In this document: positions 33,061-44,991 of the stretch, one piece after another | How positions within the stretch are numbered: position 1 is the stretch's first letter | How the letters are laid out: every line of letters starts with the position of its first letter | From: Scilla litardierei | Taxonomy: Eukaryota > Streptophyta > Magnoliopsida > Asparagales > Asparagaceae | Direction: 5' to 3' | Length of the DNA stretch: 64,000 bases | NCBI GenBank assembly: GCA_030789695.1 | Contig: CM061142.1 | Span: 798,921,258 to 798,985,257, forward strand | Made by a program: the position numbers and the translations under genes | Notes under the pieces: model-generated | The model's database searches: none | The model's input: the letters and a program-made list of their open reading frames with translations, nothing else | What the model was told of the DNA's origin: nothing

Positions 33061-34349
33061 TGTTGTATCGCAAGCGCACAGTATAACGACAAGCGGGTAT
33101 CGAACATGGAGAAGCGGTGCTATACTACCTATCTACCCTAGGTTGGGTTAGACTTGCGGGTTTATTGGTGGATGTGTATTATGGAGTGTTGTGATGGTGA
33201 TGGATGCGAAAGTCATGTCACTCAACTTCGCAAGCAAGGAACTCCACAAAAAAGAGGAATAAAAGACTAGGGCATTAGGACTCACCACTAGGATCATCGG
33301 ATGTCGATGTTAGGTTAGAACTCAAATGTTGCTTTGGCTTTATTAGGGATTATCGCATCTAAGATGTAGAACTCATGACTCTAAGCGCCATGAGTCTAAC
33401 GTATCGCATAAACCCCGCTCTTGCGACAGGCGCACACGATCCGTGCATTAAGAATCGACAATATTCATGCCACTCTCGGGGTCGGAATGATCTCAACTCA
33501 CGCCACTCTCATGGGTTTGAGTTTTGATGTATTTTAGTGGCTCTTATTGACGCAATGACGGTAACCGTCAATTAGTAATATAGTTCATTGGTGGATCCAT
33601 CAAGACACGAGCCAGACATGGTCACAAGCCCTAATTGAATCCACTAACTCCCTAATTAAGTTTATAGGATACTCCTTAAGCCAATCGATTCCACCGAGTA
33701 CGAGATCTCCTACAAACTTGACTAGATCAACCAAAACACTTCCCTTTTTAACCAACGCAACCTAAAAATCCTAACTTTACATATAAATCCTAAAATCCTA
33801 GGGCTAGTCCATTAGCCCTAGATAGAACTACTCATGGATCATAGAAAGAGATGGAATCGATAGAAAACTTCATTGCATGCATCAAGGAGAGATAAACAAT
33901 AATCAATTAATAAGAAGAACTAAAATAGAATTAAAGAGATATAATACTTAGCTTGATACAAGAGGAAGGGCCTATGGCCTAACTCCTAAAAGAGTCTCCA
34001 AGAGCTCCAAAGAAAATAAGATCTAACCTCTCCCCCAAAACCCCCTCTAATGATGGCTACAATCCATTTATATAGTCCCCTCAAAACCCGAGCAAATAAC
34101 CTAAGAAACCCTATGAAATTCTTGCCGAAAATCAACTTTGGCCGCAACTTAAGTTCTAGGCCCCAGCCAGCTCGATCGAGTAGAACACAATACTCGGTCA
34201 AGTAGGTGATTTCAGCACTGCATCGTCAACATACAAAAATTCCCCATATTTCATCCAACCTCATATTGGCGCGTTCTTGGTGGCGTTGGAACCTTCATGA
34301 AGTCTACTATCTATAAAAAATATGAGAAAAATACTTTACCAACTGGAAT
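33061..34349 (-). mobile_element. Fragment of an Athila-like LTR
   Basis: It begins TGTTGTATCGCAAGCGC, parallel to TGTAGTTTTACCGCAAGCGC at 34979. The bases to its left (GGCACGG and CCAAAAC separated by an AATTAATT insertion) look like a damaged primer site. CTCGATCGAG (34171) and ACTCGGTCAAGT (34192) lie upstream of a minus-strand TATA box at 34067-34075. The right end is cut by TGTTACGACC at 34350. Confidence 0.55.
34067..34203 (-). promoter_or_regulatory. LTR TATA box and upstream palindromes
   Basis: CTATATAAA on the minus strand lies 96 bp downstream of the CTCGATCGAG and ACTCGGTCAAGT pair. Confidence 0.5.
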
Positions 34350-34978
34350 TGTTACGACCTAAAGATCGTGGGAGTCCGACTCCCGCCCCGATCCACTGAT
34401 ATACCTCGTTGACTCACCCCTTTGTAAAGGGGGCCGCCGTCCCGGAGGTCCGAGGCGACATGGGAATGGGCGTACCTCGCAGCGCCCCCCCTCCGGTCGA
34501 GGCAAACAACCTCAGTCGCTCGACCCGCCAAGGTCAGGGCGCCTGGGGAGTGCACCGACAGCGCCGCCTGGGATGCTGACGGAGGCGTGGGCATACCCCT
34601 CCCTGCCAGCGATCCATGACCCGTGACTGAAGAGGTACACGGCCGGGCCGAACAACCCTCGAACAGGTCGACCCAGCGGGTCCCCGCAAACCCCGTAGCC
34701 GGGGATAACATGGCTGGACCTATAGTTCATCATGCACGACAAACAACCTAGTGCAAGGACACGACTGACACTAACGCCGCCCGACCATCTGACAAAGCAC
34801 CCCCTGGCCGCTGAGCCTCCTGACGCTTAATGCTTTCGGTCCTGACACCCTGACAAGAGCGCCCCTGGCCGTTGCGCCGTCTGACAAAAGCGGGGCAGAC
34901 ACTCCTGTTTCTGACATCCTCGTCCGAAGCTTCCGCTGACAGCTGATCGCACCCCGGATACACACCCGGAGCAACGGT
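34350..34978. other. GC-rich repeat fragment
   Basis: It begins TGTTACGACC, an LTR-like start, and is cut by the Athila-like LTR at 34979. GC content is high, with no credible protein. It also contains CCCCTGGCCG repeats (34800, 34862). Identity unknown. Confidence 0.35.
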
Positions 34979-35319
34979 TGTAGTTTTACCGCAAGCGCAC
35001 GGTATAGCGGCGAGCGGGATATCGAACACAGGGAGGACGAATGACCGTGCTTGTTCCAATCAACCTGGCTATTTAAGAAGAAAGATTCGCCTTTGGCGAT
35101 CCTGTCACAATCGTCAGACAAAGTGTGGAAATATCAAATCAAATAAAGAACGTCTAGGGAATGGGGAATCCCCGCTACTCACCGTATTTCATGAATGTGG
35201 TTCATCGGTATCAAAATCGCTAGAATAAGATTTTGGATGAACTAGTTGCAACTGAATGAAGAACCAAGCTCACGCTCTCGCGCTGTTGCCGGTCTATAGC
35301 TATCCTAGGTTTGGGTCCA

Positions 35320-35600
35320 ATCTCTTGCAAACCCTAGCCTAGGGAAGCTAGCATTAGGATCAACATCATCGTCCAATCGCGCACCGAGCCCAATCTCTTG
35401 CAAACTCGGCCCACGACCTAGATTGGGATAGTTCCTACCCGTCTAATCTCTTGCAAACGGGTATTGGCGCGGAATTGGAACCGGAAACCCTAGTATCGGT
35501 CCAATCTCTTGCAAACCGATACTACGGAAATTCGATTCCAACCCAATTCAGATTTCTAGGGTTTCCTATCGAATTGGGATCCAATCTCTTGCAAATCCCA
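35320..35600. repeat. CCAATCTCTTGCAAA dispersed repeat in LTR
   Basis: The 14-base CAATCTCTTGCAAA or TCTAATCTCTTGCAAAC occurs five times at about 40-65-bp spacing within the R/U5 part of the LTR. Each copy is followed by a different 8-10-base word that also occurs just before it (for example CCGATACTA around 35515), giving short interleaved duplications. Confidence 0.75.
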
Positions 35601-35994
35601 ATCGGTATGAACTCCTAGCTATCCGTAATAAATTGATCGCAATCTAATCCCTAGATATCAATTCTAGCAAAATTTCTACTAATTCATCACAAATATGAAA
35701 TTGGGCTTGTAGGGTTCATCCCCACGCCCCAAGACGTGGCGACTACTCACAATTCATAGCAAGATCACAAAAATAATCAATGAAATAAGGAATAGAATTC
35801 ATCACAATATTGAGATATGCAATAAAAATAGAATTTTTAGAGAAGAGAAAAGCAAACCAATGGAGTTCTTCAATTATTCCAACAAAAATCAAATTTTGTC
35901 TCTTCTCCAATCTCAAAAATAAAGCTAAAAAGTAAATCTAAAAGCTGCAAAAAATCTAAGAAGAAGCTCTCTAAAACTAGGGTAAAAACAGGGG

Positions 35995-36466
35995 TTAAAT
36001 AGCCCCCAAAATCGTCCAAAAACTGTGACCAAAATACCCCTGCGCAGCCTGTTTTCCGCAATTTTCGCTACAGGCAGCGCGTCGCACTCGGCCGAGTGAC
36101 AAAAGTCGCTCGGCCGAGTGAAAACCCTGTAAATTTCCAGTAAGTCTCGATCTTCAGGGGTCTTCACCTCGGGGGCGGCTCGGCCGAGTGAGTTGTCGTC
36201 ACTCGGCCGATGGCTTCATGGTACTCGGGCGGTCGAGATTATCCGCTCGGCCGAGTGGGTCTTCTGAAGCTCATGCAGCCGAAAAACAGTAACATGGCGA
36301 TTTTTGAAGGGCTCCGTCTGGGCGCCACTCGGGCGGACGAGATGTCGTCAATCGGCCGATGTGGTCTCCGTCGCTCGGCCGAGTGCACATGTAAATCGTG
36401 TCTGATCTGGTCGACCGAGCGGTGTCTCGCTGGTCGGCCGAGTGGCTCCTCCACTCGGCCGAGTGG
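35995..36466 (-). promoter_or_regulatory. LTR promoter: TATA box and CACTCGGCCGAGTG cluster
   Basis: The minus-strand TATA box is CTATTTAA (35995-36001). Upstream of it, at 36085-36466, there are about 12 copies or variants of CACTCGGCCGAGTG: full palindromes at 36085-36098 and 36107-36120, and a pair at 36435-36466. The nearest lies 84 bp from the TATA box. The dyad symmetry and repetition suggest sites for a dimeric DNA-binding protein; this is inferred. Confidence 0.65.
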
Positions 36467-36760
36467 GACACAAAAAATGCCCAATCAGCTTATTTTGGCC
36501 TCCTCGTCGCTCCTGCGACGTCCATTCTTCTTCCGCTCCTCTCCAACAGCAAAATACCCCTCGGGGAGGTCGTCGGTGACCATCTAGAGTAAGCGCATCT
36601 CGAGATCACTCCAAATCGCGCCAAATCACCTGAAATGCGACAAAAACAACAAATCGTGAAAAGCATCGCAATATCGTCGATATATCGTGAAAAACATGAT
36701 TTGGGCGATCTAAATGGCATGCAAACATGCAGGAAAAAAGTGTAAAATAAGGAGTGATCA

Positions 36761-36776
36761 AAATCCCCCAAGCTTA
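36761..36776 (-). other. Polypurine tract of the Athila-like element
   Basis: On the minus strand it reads TAAGCTTGGGGGATTT and is followed at once by the LTR start TGATCACTCC. AGCTTGGGGGA is the usual Athila tract. Confidence 0.8.
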
Positions 36777-38739
36777 CCTCTTACTCGTCCTCGAGGAAGA
36801 TAAGTAAAAGGCGAACCCGGTGGATTCAGAAAACGAAAACGGCAAAAAGTGAAAAAGAAAAACGGAGAACGGAGAAGAATGAAAACGCAATAAAAATAAA
36901 GAAGAAAGAAAGAAGCGAAGAGGTAGGCTGCTAGATCATTTCCTCAGGACGTGGGTTCCGCTTACTCATATAGCATGCACTGAACGAAAAACACATGTCA
37001 AAGAATTTTATTTTGATATCATAGTATAATAGTGCAAATAGAAATAGAAAACCCACGAACAACAATATAATCATGAAAAACGGAATAATTTTATAATTAA
37101 CATCGTCTGAATCATTTAAACCGGTATACAAATCATAGATCACACACTTTTCAATTGAATGCTTTCTATCAGGAGTATAAGAGTATCACACTATAGAATA
37201 GAGAGAATAGAAAAGTATGGATTTCATGAAATGAGTGCTAGGCTTAGATTTCTGGATTTCGTAAAGCTAGAAATAATCTCATTGAGTATAGAATATTACT
37301 TAGCCTAGGTTGTCGTGCAACGTCAAGTAGTCACTCTCTCACACATCAATGGATCCCCTCCCCAAGCTTATCTATAAGCGTGGTGGCATAAAAAATATTT
37401 ACATCCCCATTTTTATAAAGCTCCAAAAGTAACGAAAAGAGAAGAAGAAAGAAAGAAAGAAAGTGAGATGTGATCTTTTATTGAGGATTTTTCCTCTTTC
37501 CTCTTTTTTTTTTCTCTTTTTGTTGTTGTTGTTTTTTTTGAAAGACATATTTACACAACGATCCCAACTCAAAGAGAGATAATGATATACAAGAATATTT
37601 TCTCTTTTTTTCTCTTTTTTTTTCTTTTTTTAGAATAAGAAATTTGGAGCTAGGAATTAATAGCGGGGGAAATGCCATATAATAGAATTGCTAAGGGGAG
37701 ATTCACCAATGATTTTAAAAGTAGAGAAATGATGTTCAAGATTTGTGGAGAAAGAAATAAATATATCACTCGGTTCACTCTATAAGACATGCACGACAAC
37801 TTCAGCAGGGTAATCTAATCTACTCAGTTTCGATCACAAAAAAGCTAACTAATCCAGATTTATCATAGCTAACATCATTCAATCATCCTGAAGTGAAGCG
37901 TACAATTCATGCATATAGAAGTGATATAGGAAAAGAAATCAGTACTCCAGATATAGGCATTCAATGCGTGAATCTTGGTGTGTTTTCTGTGATAGCATAC
38001 ATATGAATATTCAGACTCAGCTAATAATAAAATTTCATCCATTTTCATGTGGAAAAAGTGTGGGTTACTATCTCTAGATGCATGGCAAGTCATAGCATAT
38101 GATATCAGAAATAAAGTCTAAGACATGACAAATATAGCATGCATATAGAATAAGCTAAATCCCACGTCATCATCATCACAGAAAAGTCATCTCTAGCATG
38201 AGATGAAAAAGAAAGAAATAAAGATAAAGGGAAAATAGAACTATTTACAATGCGGCACACAGAAAAATAAGAAAAACGTGATGCATGGCAAAATAAAAGA
38301 AAAATGATGAAAAATAAGTGCAAAAGCGGAAAATGGTGTGAAAAACTAAAAATAAAGGTGGCAAATCGAAAAAGAACGTGAGGACTCACTCCCCCAAGCT
38401 AAATGGCACAGTGTCCTCAATGTGCAAAGTGTGGCACACCGAGAGACAAGAAATGTGAGGGGTAAGTGAGGATGCATGCATGATGGGAAAAAAAGGAAAA
38501 ATAAATGAAAAATAAAGAAACAAAAAATATGATGCGGACATGATGCATGCAGGAATGGAGTGATACAGATATATAAGTGGCACCATAAACTCTTCCTCTC
38601 TCCCAGAAAAGATATATAAAGATACGGTCAAAATGAGAATCCCAAAATAAGTGAGGGGAGGGGGGTGGACAAAAATGCATCAGGACCCAACAGAGACGGG
38701 CAGCACAACGGTAAAAGGAATCGATGGCATCAAGGGTGC
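36777..38739 (-). other. Athila 3' untranslated region
   Basis: About 2 kb without a gene between the env-like stop and the polypurine tract. It is rich in simple runs, with T/CT tracts at 37490-37630 and GAAAGAAA runs. Long non-coding stretches here are normal for Athila elements. A second CCCCCAAGCT occurs at 38391 and may be an earlier purine tract. Confidence 0.6.
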
Positions 38740-40841
38740 CTAAGAAGGTGGTGCTGCACCGTCTCCGTCCTGAGGCGGAAGTGGTGGTGGTGGCTGGACA
38801 GGCCGCTGAGCGGGTGTGGGTGTGGAAGTGGTAGCAGGCTGAGTGTGTGTGGAAGTGTGGGTGGGAACCTGCTGTGTGGGTGGGGGTACACGGGGGAGAC
38901 GCTCCAGGACCTGGGTAAGACAGTAGTGAATATGGGGGATCAGGCCGAAGCGGTCAGCCATCGCAGATACGGTGGAGGACAGGGTCCTAAGGTCGCCTCT
39001 GAGGTCACTCACCGCCCCCTCTAGAGCACAAATGCTCTGAAGTACAGTGTCAGGGGGAGGTGGTGCAGAGGGACGCACCGGTCGGGGCTGTGCAGGGCGT
39101 GGCTGGCGTACTCGGGTCGCGTATGTGACAGGCTCAGCGGGGAAGGGAACGAAAGGCGCTGCGCTCGCAAATGTGGGCCTGGCCTCAGTGTGAGGCCGGG
39201 GCACCGGCTGGTGAGAAGTGGAGGCAGCAGTGACGAAAGAAGAGTGCAAAAGTGGCAGCGAGGCGGCCAGAGAGGTCAGTGGCACAGAAGTGTGGACAGA
39301 CGCCACGACACTCTCGGAAAATATAGCAGCAGTGGAGACAGAGGCGGAGACAGAGGTCTCAACGGCCGTGGCAAAAGAGGGCTCTCCGCACTCAACTACG
39401 GTCGGCGGGCGCTCGGGTGGTGCAGAAGAAACAGGCTCAGCAGACAGAGGGCCAGTGGTGGTGGTGACAGCCGCGGAAGCAGTGGAGGTGGGCTCAGCTA
39501 AGGTACTCGCGACACCGACAGAGGTGGGGACAGAGGTGTCAGGAGCAGCGGAAACATCCGGTATAGGCTGAGGGGCCGCAGGGTCAACAGGGGCGGCAGG
39601 CTCGGCAGGGGCAACAGGGTCTGCGGGGGTAGCGTGGGCCTGCTCGGCCTCCTCGGCCTCGAGCACGTAAGCAGCGGGGATGAGAACATCCATCGCAGGG
39701 AGCCAGTCAATGTGGGCTGGTGCAATCTGAGTCCGAGCTGGGCTCGGAAGAATCATGTAATCGGCACCGTAAGGGCCGTGCAACCAGACCCAGTGACGCT
39801 CATCGTGCGGACGAAGCATCTTCATCCGGGCCATAACATCGATCGAAAAAGAAGTGGGGCCCGATACTTACCGCAGGTCGTCAGGGAAGTCCTCACCGGT
39901 CATAAGAGCAAGCAAGGTGATCAGGCCGCCGCAGCATATCGGTGAGCGAGCGCCCACCGATACAATGATGCGGTCCAAAAACCAAGCCGCGACATCAATC
40001 ACGACGGCGGGGACAAGCTCATCGGCATCCCGAGATAGAGCTCTGGGACGTGTCATCGCGTAGAGCATGTAGAGCTCTGGCGTAGACATCGTGCCCGGCT
40101 CATATCTGGCCAAAAAGGTCGTCGCCATAAGGCACTGAGCAATACAGAGGCAGGGATGGACAATGGCCGAGGCCTTGGCCCTACTAGGGTCAAAGGCAGC
40201 GTGAAGACCCGTAATCCGGGCCCAGAAGGCACCAGCGTCGAAGGAAGGTGGGGGGATATGGGTGGGGCCGTAACCGCGATCGGCTCCGGGGACAGCGGGC
40301 CACGAGAAAAATGATCTCATCATATCGAGAGTGACCTGGCACTCCCGGTCCATGAACCAAAACGAGCATCCCTCGTCGGTCCGGGCGATCGAACTCAGTA
40401 CCTCAAGTGTCGGACGGGTAAACGTATCCGCCGACACCTGGAAGAAATCTCGCCAGCCCACGTTGTCGTACAACGTGAGCATCCCCTCTAGTACCCCCAG
40501 GCGTCCTAGGTCAGCAAGGTGTGCAAACCTGGAGGGTACGATCGAGCGCTGGGAGATACGCTCGAAGACGGCGTGGTGTGTGTCGTCTCGGAACGTAATC
40601 CTGAGCGGCCCGACCAGTGGAGCCGGAGGTGGTGGCTGTGGAGCGGCAGGGAGTGGCTGTGCAGGCTGTGCGGGCGCTGCAGGCTGTGCGGGGTGTGCGG
40701 GGCCTGCGGCTGGGCTGGGTGGATGGGGTGTGTGGGGGAAGGCGGAGGAGAGTCCTCCAGCTCGTGGGAGGGGCCGGCGTCATCCGACCGCTTCCGCTTG
40801 GCGGAAGCTCTCCTCGACCGCGGCCGTGTCCGGGGCGGCAT
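38740..40841 (-). pseudogene. Athila env-like ORF (ATHILA ORF-1 family), nearly intact
   Basis: The first ATG at 40841 reads MPPRTRPRSRRASAKRKRSD, then a proline-rich part. After a probable frameshift around 40640-40740 comes the conserved block: RSIVPSRFAHLADLG, VGWRDFFQVSADTF, GCSFWFMDREC and HPCLCIAQCLMATTFLARYE. A TAA at 39868-39870 breaks the frame. The same frame continues to 38740 with an alanine/proline/serine-rich tail. The role of this protein in Athila elements is not known. No clear signal peptide or membrane anchor is visible. The TAA lies within CGGTAAGTATC, which also looks like a splice donor. Confidence 0.7.
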
Positions 40842-40859
40842 ATCGGCCCCGAGCGCGAG

Positions 40860-41390
40860 CTGAAAAGTGTAGAAAATGCGGCGTGTGCAAAAGAAAGGAA
40901 AGAGTGTACCCCGACACGCCGCGAGTGCTAAGCAATGGAAGAGTGCGAAGACAGCGCCTCCGCGAAGCCCAATTCAGTCCGTAGAAGCTCCCCTGGGCTC
41001 CCCTAAGCTCCCAAAAACAACCTGCACATGAAATGGCGATATCAGCGGGTAATATTCAAAACGTATGGAGCATTATGGGTATAATAGATAGATATAGAAA
41101 TTGATTAGGGGTTGGGGGTCGTTTAACACATGGATCCTCGAAAAATACACAAAAAGAGGAGAAAAAGGGCGAATCAGGCGATACCGGAGGTGGTCGGAGC
41201 GGCGGCCGCCGGCGGCGACTCGGGCGAGGCGCGGCGGGTGGTCGGCCGGTGGTGGCTGGCCGAGCGGCGGCGCTAGGTGGTCGGTCGGGCGAGTGGGGAC
41301 GCGAGCGAGGGGAACGGGCGAGGGGAATGCGAAGTGTCGCGGGCGATTCGGGTTTTTGCGTTTCGAAAAACATGCCCCCCCCCTCGGCCC
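40860..41390 (-). other. Leader between internal promoter and env-like ORF
   Basis: Non-coding on present evidence. GC-rich CGGCGG-type segments at 41190-41340. Confidence 0.4.
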
Positions 41391-41737
41391 TTATATAATA
41401 AAAGTTACGACTCGGCCGAGTGACTAGGTCACTCGGCCGAGTGAGAATAATGGTAATATCCTCCCCGCTTGTGCTTCGGCCGAGTGGCTTTGCCAGCCTC
41501 GGCCGAGTGGAGTAAGTCCATTCGGCCGAGTGGCTCAAGCTACTCGGCAAGACTCGCCTTAGGAGCGTATCCGTTTTACTCGGCCGAGTGAAAATATATA
41601 CTCGGCCGAGTAGCAGTTATACTGAAATCAAGAAAATAAACAGAGAGTTGGGTACAGCAGACTTCCCTCGTTCGTGAGCGGCTCGGCCGGACGAACTTGT
41701 GTACTCGGCCGAGTGACTAGTATACTCGGCCGAGTGA
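41391..41737 (-). promoter_or_regulatory. Possible internal promoter: TATA box and CTCGGCCGAG cluster
   Basis: On the minus strand TTATTATATAAGGGCC holds a TATA box (41391-41398). Directly upstream, at 41409-41737, about eleven copies or variants of ACTCGGCCGAGTG occur, the same palindrome as in the LTR U3. The env-like ORF begins about 550 bp downstream. The arrangement copies that of the LTR promoter, so a separate transcript for the env-like protein is a reasonable inference. Confidence 0.55.
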
Positions 41738-42002
41738 GCCTTGTGTTCTGCTGTTTGTCTTTGTTTGGGCTCTAAACTCCGTCTTTCTTCCTCTAGTCGA
41801 TTTCATCTTACTCCTAAGCGTCGAGCGTCTTTCTGGGGCGCTCCTCGTCGTCTCGTTCATCCTCCTCATGATGGATTTACCTATCTCCTCTCCTGTCAAG
41901 AAAAATAGGACCCGTTATCACAAAATTTTTGGGCGAACGACTCAAAACACTAAAAATTTCTAAAACAAAAACAAAGAAAAAGTAAAAATAAAGCAATAAC
42001 CG

Positions 42003-42050
42003 TCGGGTTGCATACCGACAAGCGCTCGTTTAAGGTCGTGAGCTCGACCC
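42003..42050 (-). other. Conserved Athila post-pol spacer motif
   Basis: On the minus strand: GTCGAGCTCACGACC, TTAAACGAGCGCTTGTCGG and GCAACCCG. From my knowledge of Athila elements a similar sequence follows pol. Here it follows the protease ORF directly, which marks the place where the polymerase region has been lost. Confidence 0.55.
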
Positions 42051-42064
42051 CCTATGATTTTCAA

Positions 42065-44839
42065 TTAATGCGGGATGTTTGGTGCATATGAGATGCACCC
42101 ATCAAACTTTTCGGGGAGAACGCTTGGATTCGGAAGATGCGGCGGCGTGTTCTCCCTCGGTGGTCTCCCGTCTCGAATAGTGTTGGGGGGAGGCTCCCCC
42201 AAGCTAGCGTTTGCTCCGGTCAACGGCTTCACCGGTGACGCCGGCTTCCGTATCGGCGGAGCTTTCTTCGGAGACTTTAATTTCGAGAGCTTGCAGAGCT
42301 CTCGAATCCTTGCGACATCAGCGTCGCCTTCATCATTTTCAGCGGAGAGGTCGGGGGAATCATCTATCTTCTCATCTTGGCCTAAATCCGGGCCTTCCTC
42401 GAAATCCTCATCGAAAAGAGCACCAATCGAGTGGGGGATCGCCTCCTCAATTACCTCATCAAGGAGGTCCATGTAGTCAAGCTCCTCGTGGTAAGGCATG
42501 TGTTTCATAGCCTTAGGAATGTGAAGCTCCACCTCGATGTTGCCGACATTTAAAGTTAGGGTACCTTCGCACACGTCGACAATGACTCCGGCGGTGGCGA
42601 GGAACGGACGTCCAAGTATCAATGAAGTATCTCCCTCCTCCTTAACGTCCATGATCACAAAGTCACATGGCAAGCATATTCCCCCCGGGACTTGTAGCGG
42701 GATGTCTTCGGCGATCCCTACCGGCCTTGTTATTCGCCCATCAGCCAATTGTATCCGCATGTCGGTAGGTTTCAACTTCGTCCCGGTGTTTAGCCTTAAG
42801 AACATGGAGAGAGGCATGAGGCTCACACTAGCCCCTAGATCTACCAACGCCTTTTGAAGAGGGACACCGCCCAAGGTGCAAGGAATCCGAAAACTCCCCG
42901 GGTCTTTAAATTTGGCCGGCTCCTTCTCTCTCTTGGTGAACCAAGAGCCCTCCTCGGCTAGCATAATCTTCTCCTTCCTCTTTCTCCCCGAAATCAAGTC
43001 CTTTAAGAATTTAGCATATGTGGGGATCTCCATGATAGCGTCGAGGAAGGGAATGTTGAGGCTAACTCCTCTAAGATACTCGAGAAACTTTGCTAGCCTT
43101 TTCTCCATTTTCGCTCTAGCGAGCCTTTGGGGAAATGGGACCGGTGGCATGAAGCGCCTTTCCTCAATCAATTGCTCCGCTCTAGATTTCTCCTTTTCTT
43201 GTGGCTCTTTCTCCTTATCATCTTCAACTCCCGGCTCAATTGGCTCCAAGCTTTCCTCCACGGGCTCCTCGGTAGGAATCATGGCGGGGGTGGTATCCTT
43301 CCCGCCTCTAGTAGTAACGGCAACTACGGCATTGATGTGGCCGGTGTTGCCCCGTGGGTTTTGCTCGGGTTGCGCCGGCAATCGTTGAGTGTTCCGATTG
43401 AGCAACGCCAATTGCTCCGATATTTGAGCCACAACGGTATTAAGGGAGTCTTGCCCCGCCTTCAAGGTAGCATTGACCTTATTTTGCTCGACCGTAAACG
43501 CCTCCACTCTAGCTTCAAAGTCGGATCGTTGTTGAGCTTGTGGTGGGTTTTGATTTTGATTCCTCCACCCTTGATTGTATCCGGGCGGCCTATAAGGTGG
43601 AACTTGTTGCTTCGGTTGAAAATTTTGTTGTGGAGGCCCCCTCGGCGGATAGTGTTGTTGTTGGGGTGGTAGTGGTGGTCGAGCTTGTTGAGGCGGTGCT
43701 TGGGGCGGGTTCAAAGCTCCTTCATTGTTGGCGTAGGAGAATACGGGATGATTTCTTGCGGCCGGATTGGCCCAATATCCTTGGTTCCCCGCGACATATT
43801 GTACTTGCTCCAAGAATCCTTCTCCTTGCTCTCCTCCCACATACATGGCTTGAGATTGGTCTTGCCAATCACACATTTGGTTCGTTGGAGCGGAGGTGGA
43901 AGGGGCTCCTTGGGGCTTTGTGATAAACTTCTCCAGTCTCTCCACTACCTTGTGGAGAGAATCAAACTTGCTTGTAAGCTCCGCTACGGCCTTCGCTTCA
44001 TAGATACTAGTCGTCTTCAAGGAGGACGTGGAGTGTCCTCGTTCATCGCCCCATTGTTAGTTGTTTGAGGCCATCTCCTCAATTAGGGCCGTAGCTTCCT
44101 CGGGAGTCTTTGATAAGATAGCACCATTCGCCGCGGCATCAATAATTTGTTTGGTCCCCGGTTGGAGACCGTTGTAGAAGCTATGAACTAGCTCCCAATC
44201 TTCTATGCTATGGTGCGGGCATTGGTGCTGCAGATCCTTAAAACGCTCCCAAGCCTGATAGAGCGTCTCTTGGGGTCCTTGCTTGAAGGACATGAGAGCG
44301 CTCCGGATCTTCACCGCCTTGGATGGCGGATAGAACTTTTCAATGAATGCACTCGCCAACTCGTCCCAAGAGGTGAAGATTCCCTCAGCCTGCGTCCTCA
44401 ACCAATAGAGTGCCTTGTCCTTTAGCGTGAAGGGGAAGAGATGCAGTCTGATGGCATCGATGGAGACCCCCGGCATTTGGAATGTGGCGCACTTCGACAA
44501 GAATAATTGGATGTGGTAGTGAGGATTTTCATGGGCATTCCCATGAAATGGATCCTGCTGCATCAGAACTACTAGTCCAGTCTTTAGCTCGAAGTTCTTG
44601 TCAGCCGCCAACTCCGGCATGGCAATGGAAGAGGTCGTAGAAGAGGTCTTAGGCCGAAGCCTATCTCGAATAGAAATTATCCTCGCCATCCTTGCCGCTA
44701 ATTGGTCCGCAGTTTCCGGGTTGGTCATAAACCTCCCTTCCGGATTTTGTCTCCTTTCCGCTCTAAGTCTCCGCGCGGTACGTTCGATCTCGGGATCAAA
44801 TAATATAGCTTCAGGGTCCGCCGTAGATCTCGTGTACAT
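42065..44839 (-). pseudogene. Athila gag-protease ORF, one premature stop
   Basis: A 924-codon frame from the ATG at 44839, interrupted only by a TAA at 44057 (ASNN-stop-QW, probably CAA to TAA). Gag: SIAMPELAADKNFELKTGLV, FHGNAHENPHYH, FIEKFYPPSKAVKIRSALMS and FKDLQHQCPHH. A proline/glutamine-rich linker follows. Protease: DLGASVSLMP with catalytic D-G, and SLILGRPFLATAG. The frame then ends at NIPH without entering reverse transcriptase. Gag forms the particle and protease would cut it. The short tail after the protease fits a deletion of the rest of pol. Confidence 0.8.
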
Positions 44840-44909
44840 GCACAGGGAAAACAGAGTTTCAAAGAAATGATTAGTACCGTGGAAGGGTTAGGTAAGAATA
44901 AAGAAATAG

Positions 44910-44940
44910 AAATAATAATAATAATAATAATAATAAAGAA
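44910..44940. repeat. AAT microsatellite
   Basis: About seven AAT units in the leader of the Athila-like element. Confidence 0.9.
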
Positions 44941-44971
44941 ATAGCTAGGGTGGTAAGATCAAACGCAATCG

Positions 44972-44991
44972 CCTCCCCGGCAACGGCGCCA
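44972..44991 (-). other. Athila primer-binding site
   Basis: On the minus strand TTTTTGGCGCCGTTGCCGGG, the typical Athila site (tRNA-Asp type in the literature). It lies just inside the LTR, whose start is hidden by the gap. Confidence 0.85.

Larger units (their letters stand above)
34979..36760 (-). mobile_element. 3' LTR of the Athila-like element
   Basis: 1782 bp. On the minus strand it starts TGATCACTCC directly after the polypurine tract and ends GGTAAAACTACA. It contains the TATA box at 35995-36001, the palindrome cluster upstream of it, and repeated CAATCTCTTGCAAA units downstream of it at 35312-35600. The base run on its left is ACGGT; the matching duplication would be in or beyond the gap. 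Confidence 0.75.

Noticed and set aside
38665..40984. Plus-strand ORFs opposite the env-like ORF
   Set aside because: They mirror the alanine/proline-rich and proline-rich parts of the minus-strand ORF, which alone carries family motifs.
42075..44870. Plus-strand ORFs opposite Athila gag-protease
   Set aside because: Antisense shadows; the protease and gag motifs are on the minus strand.
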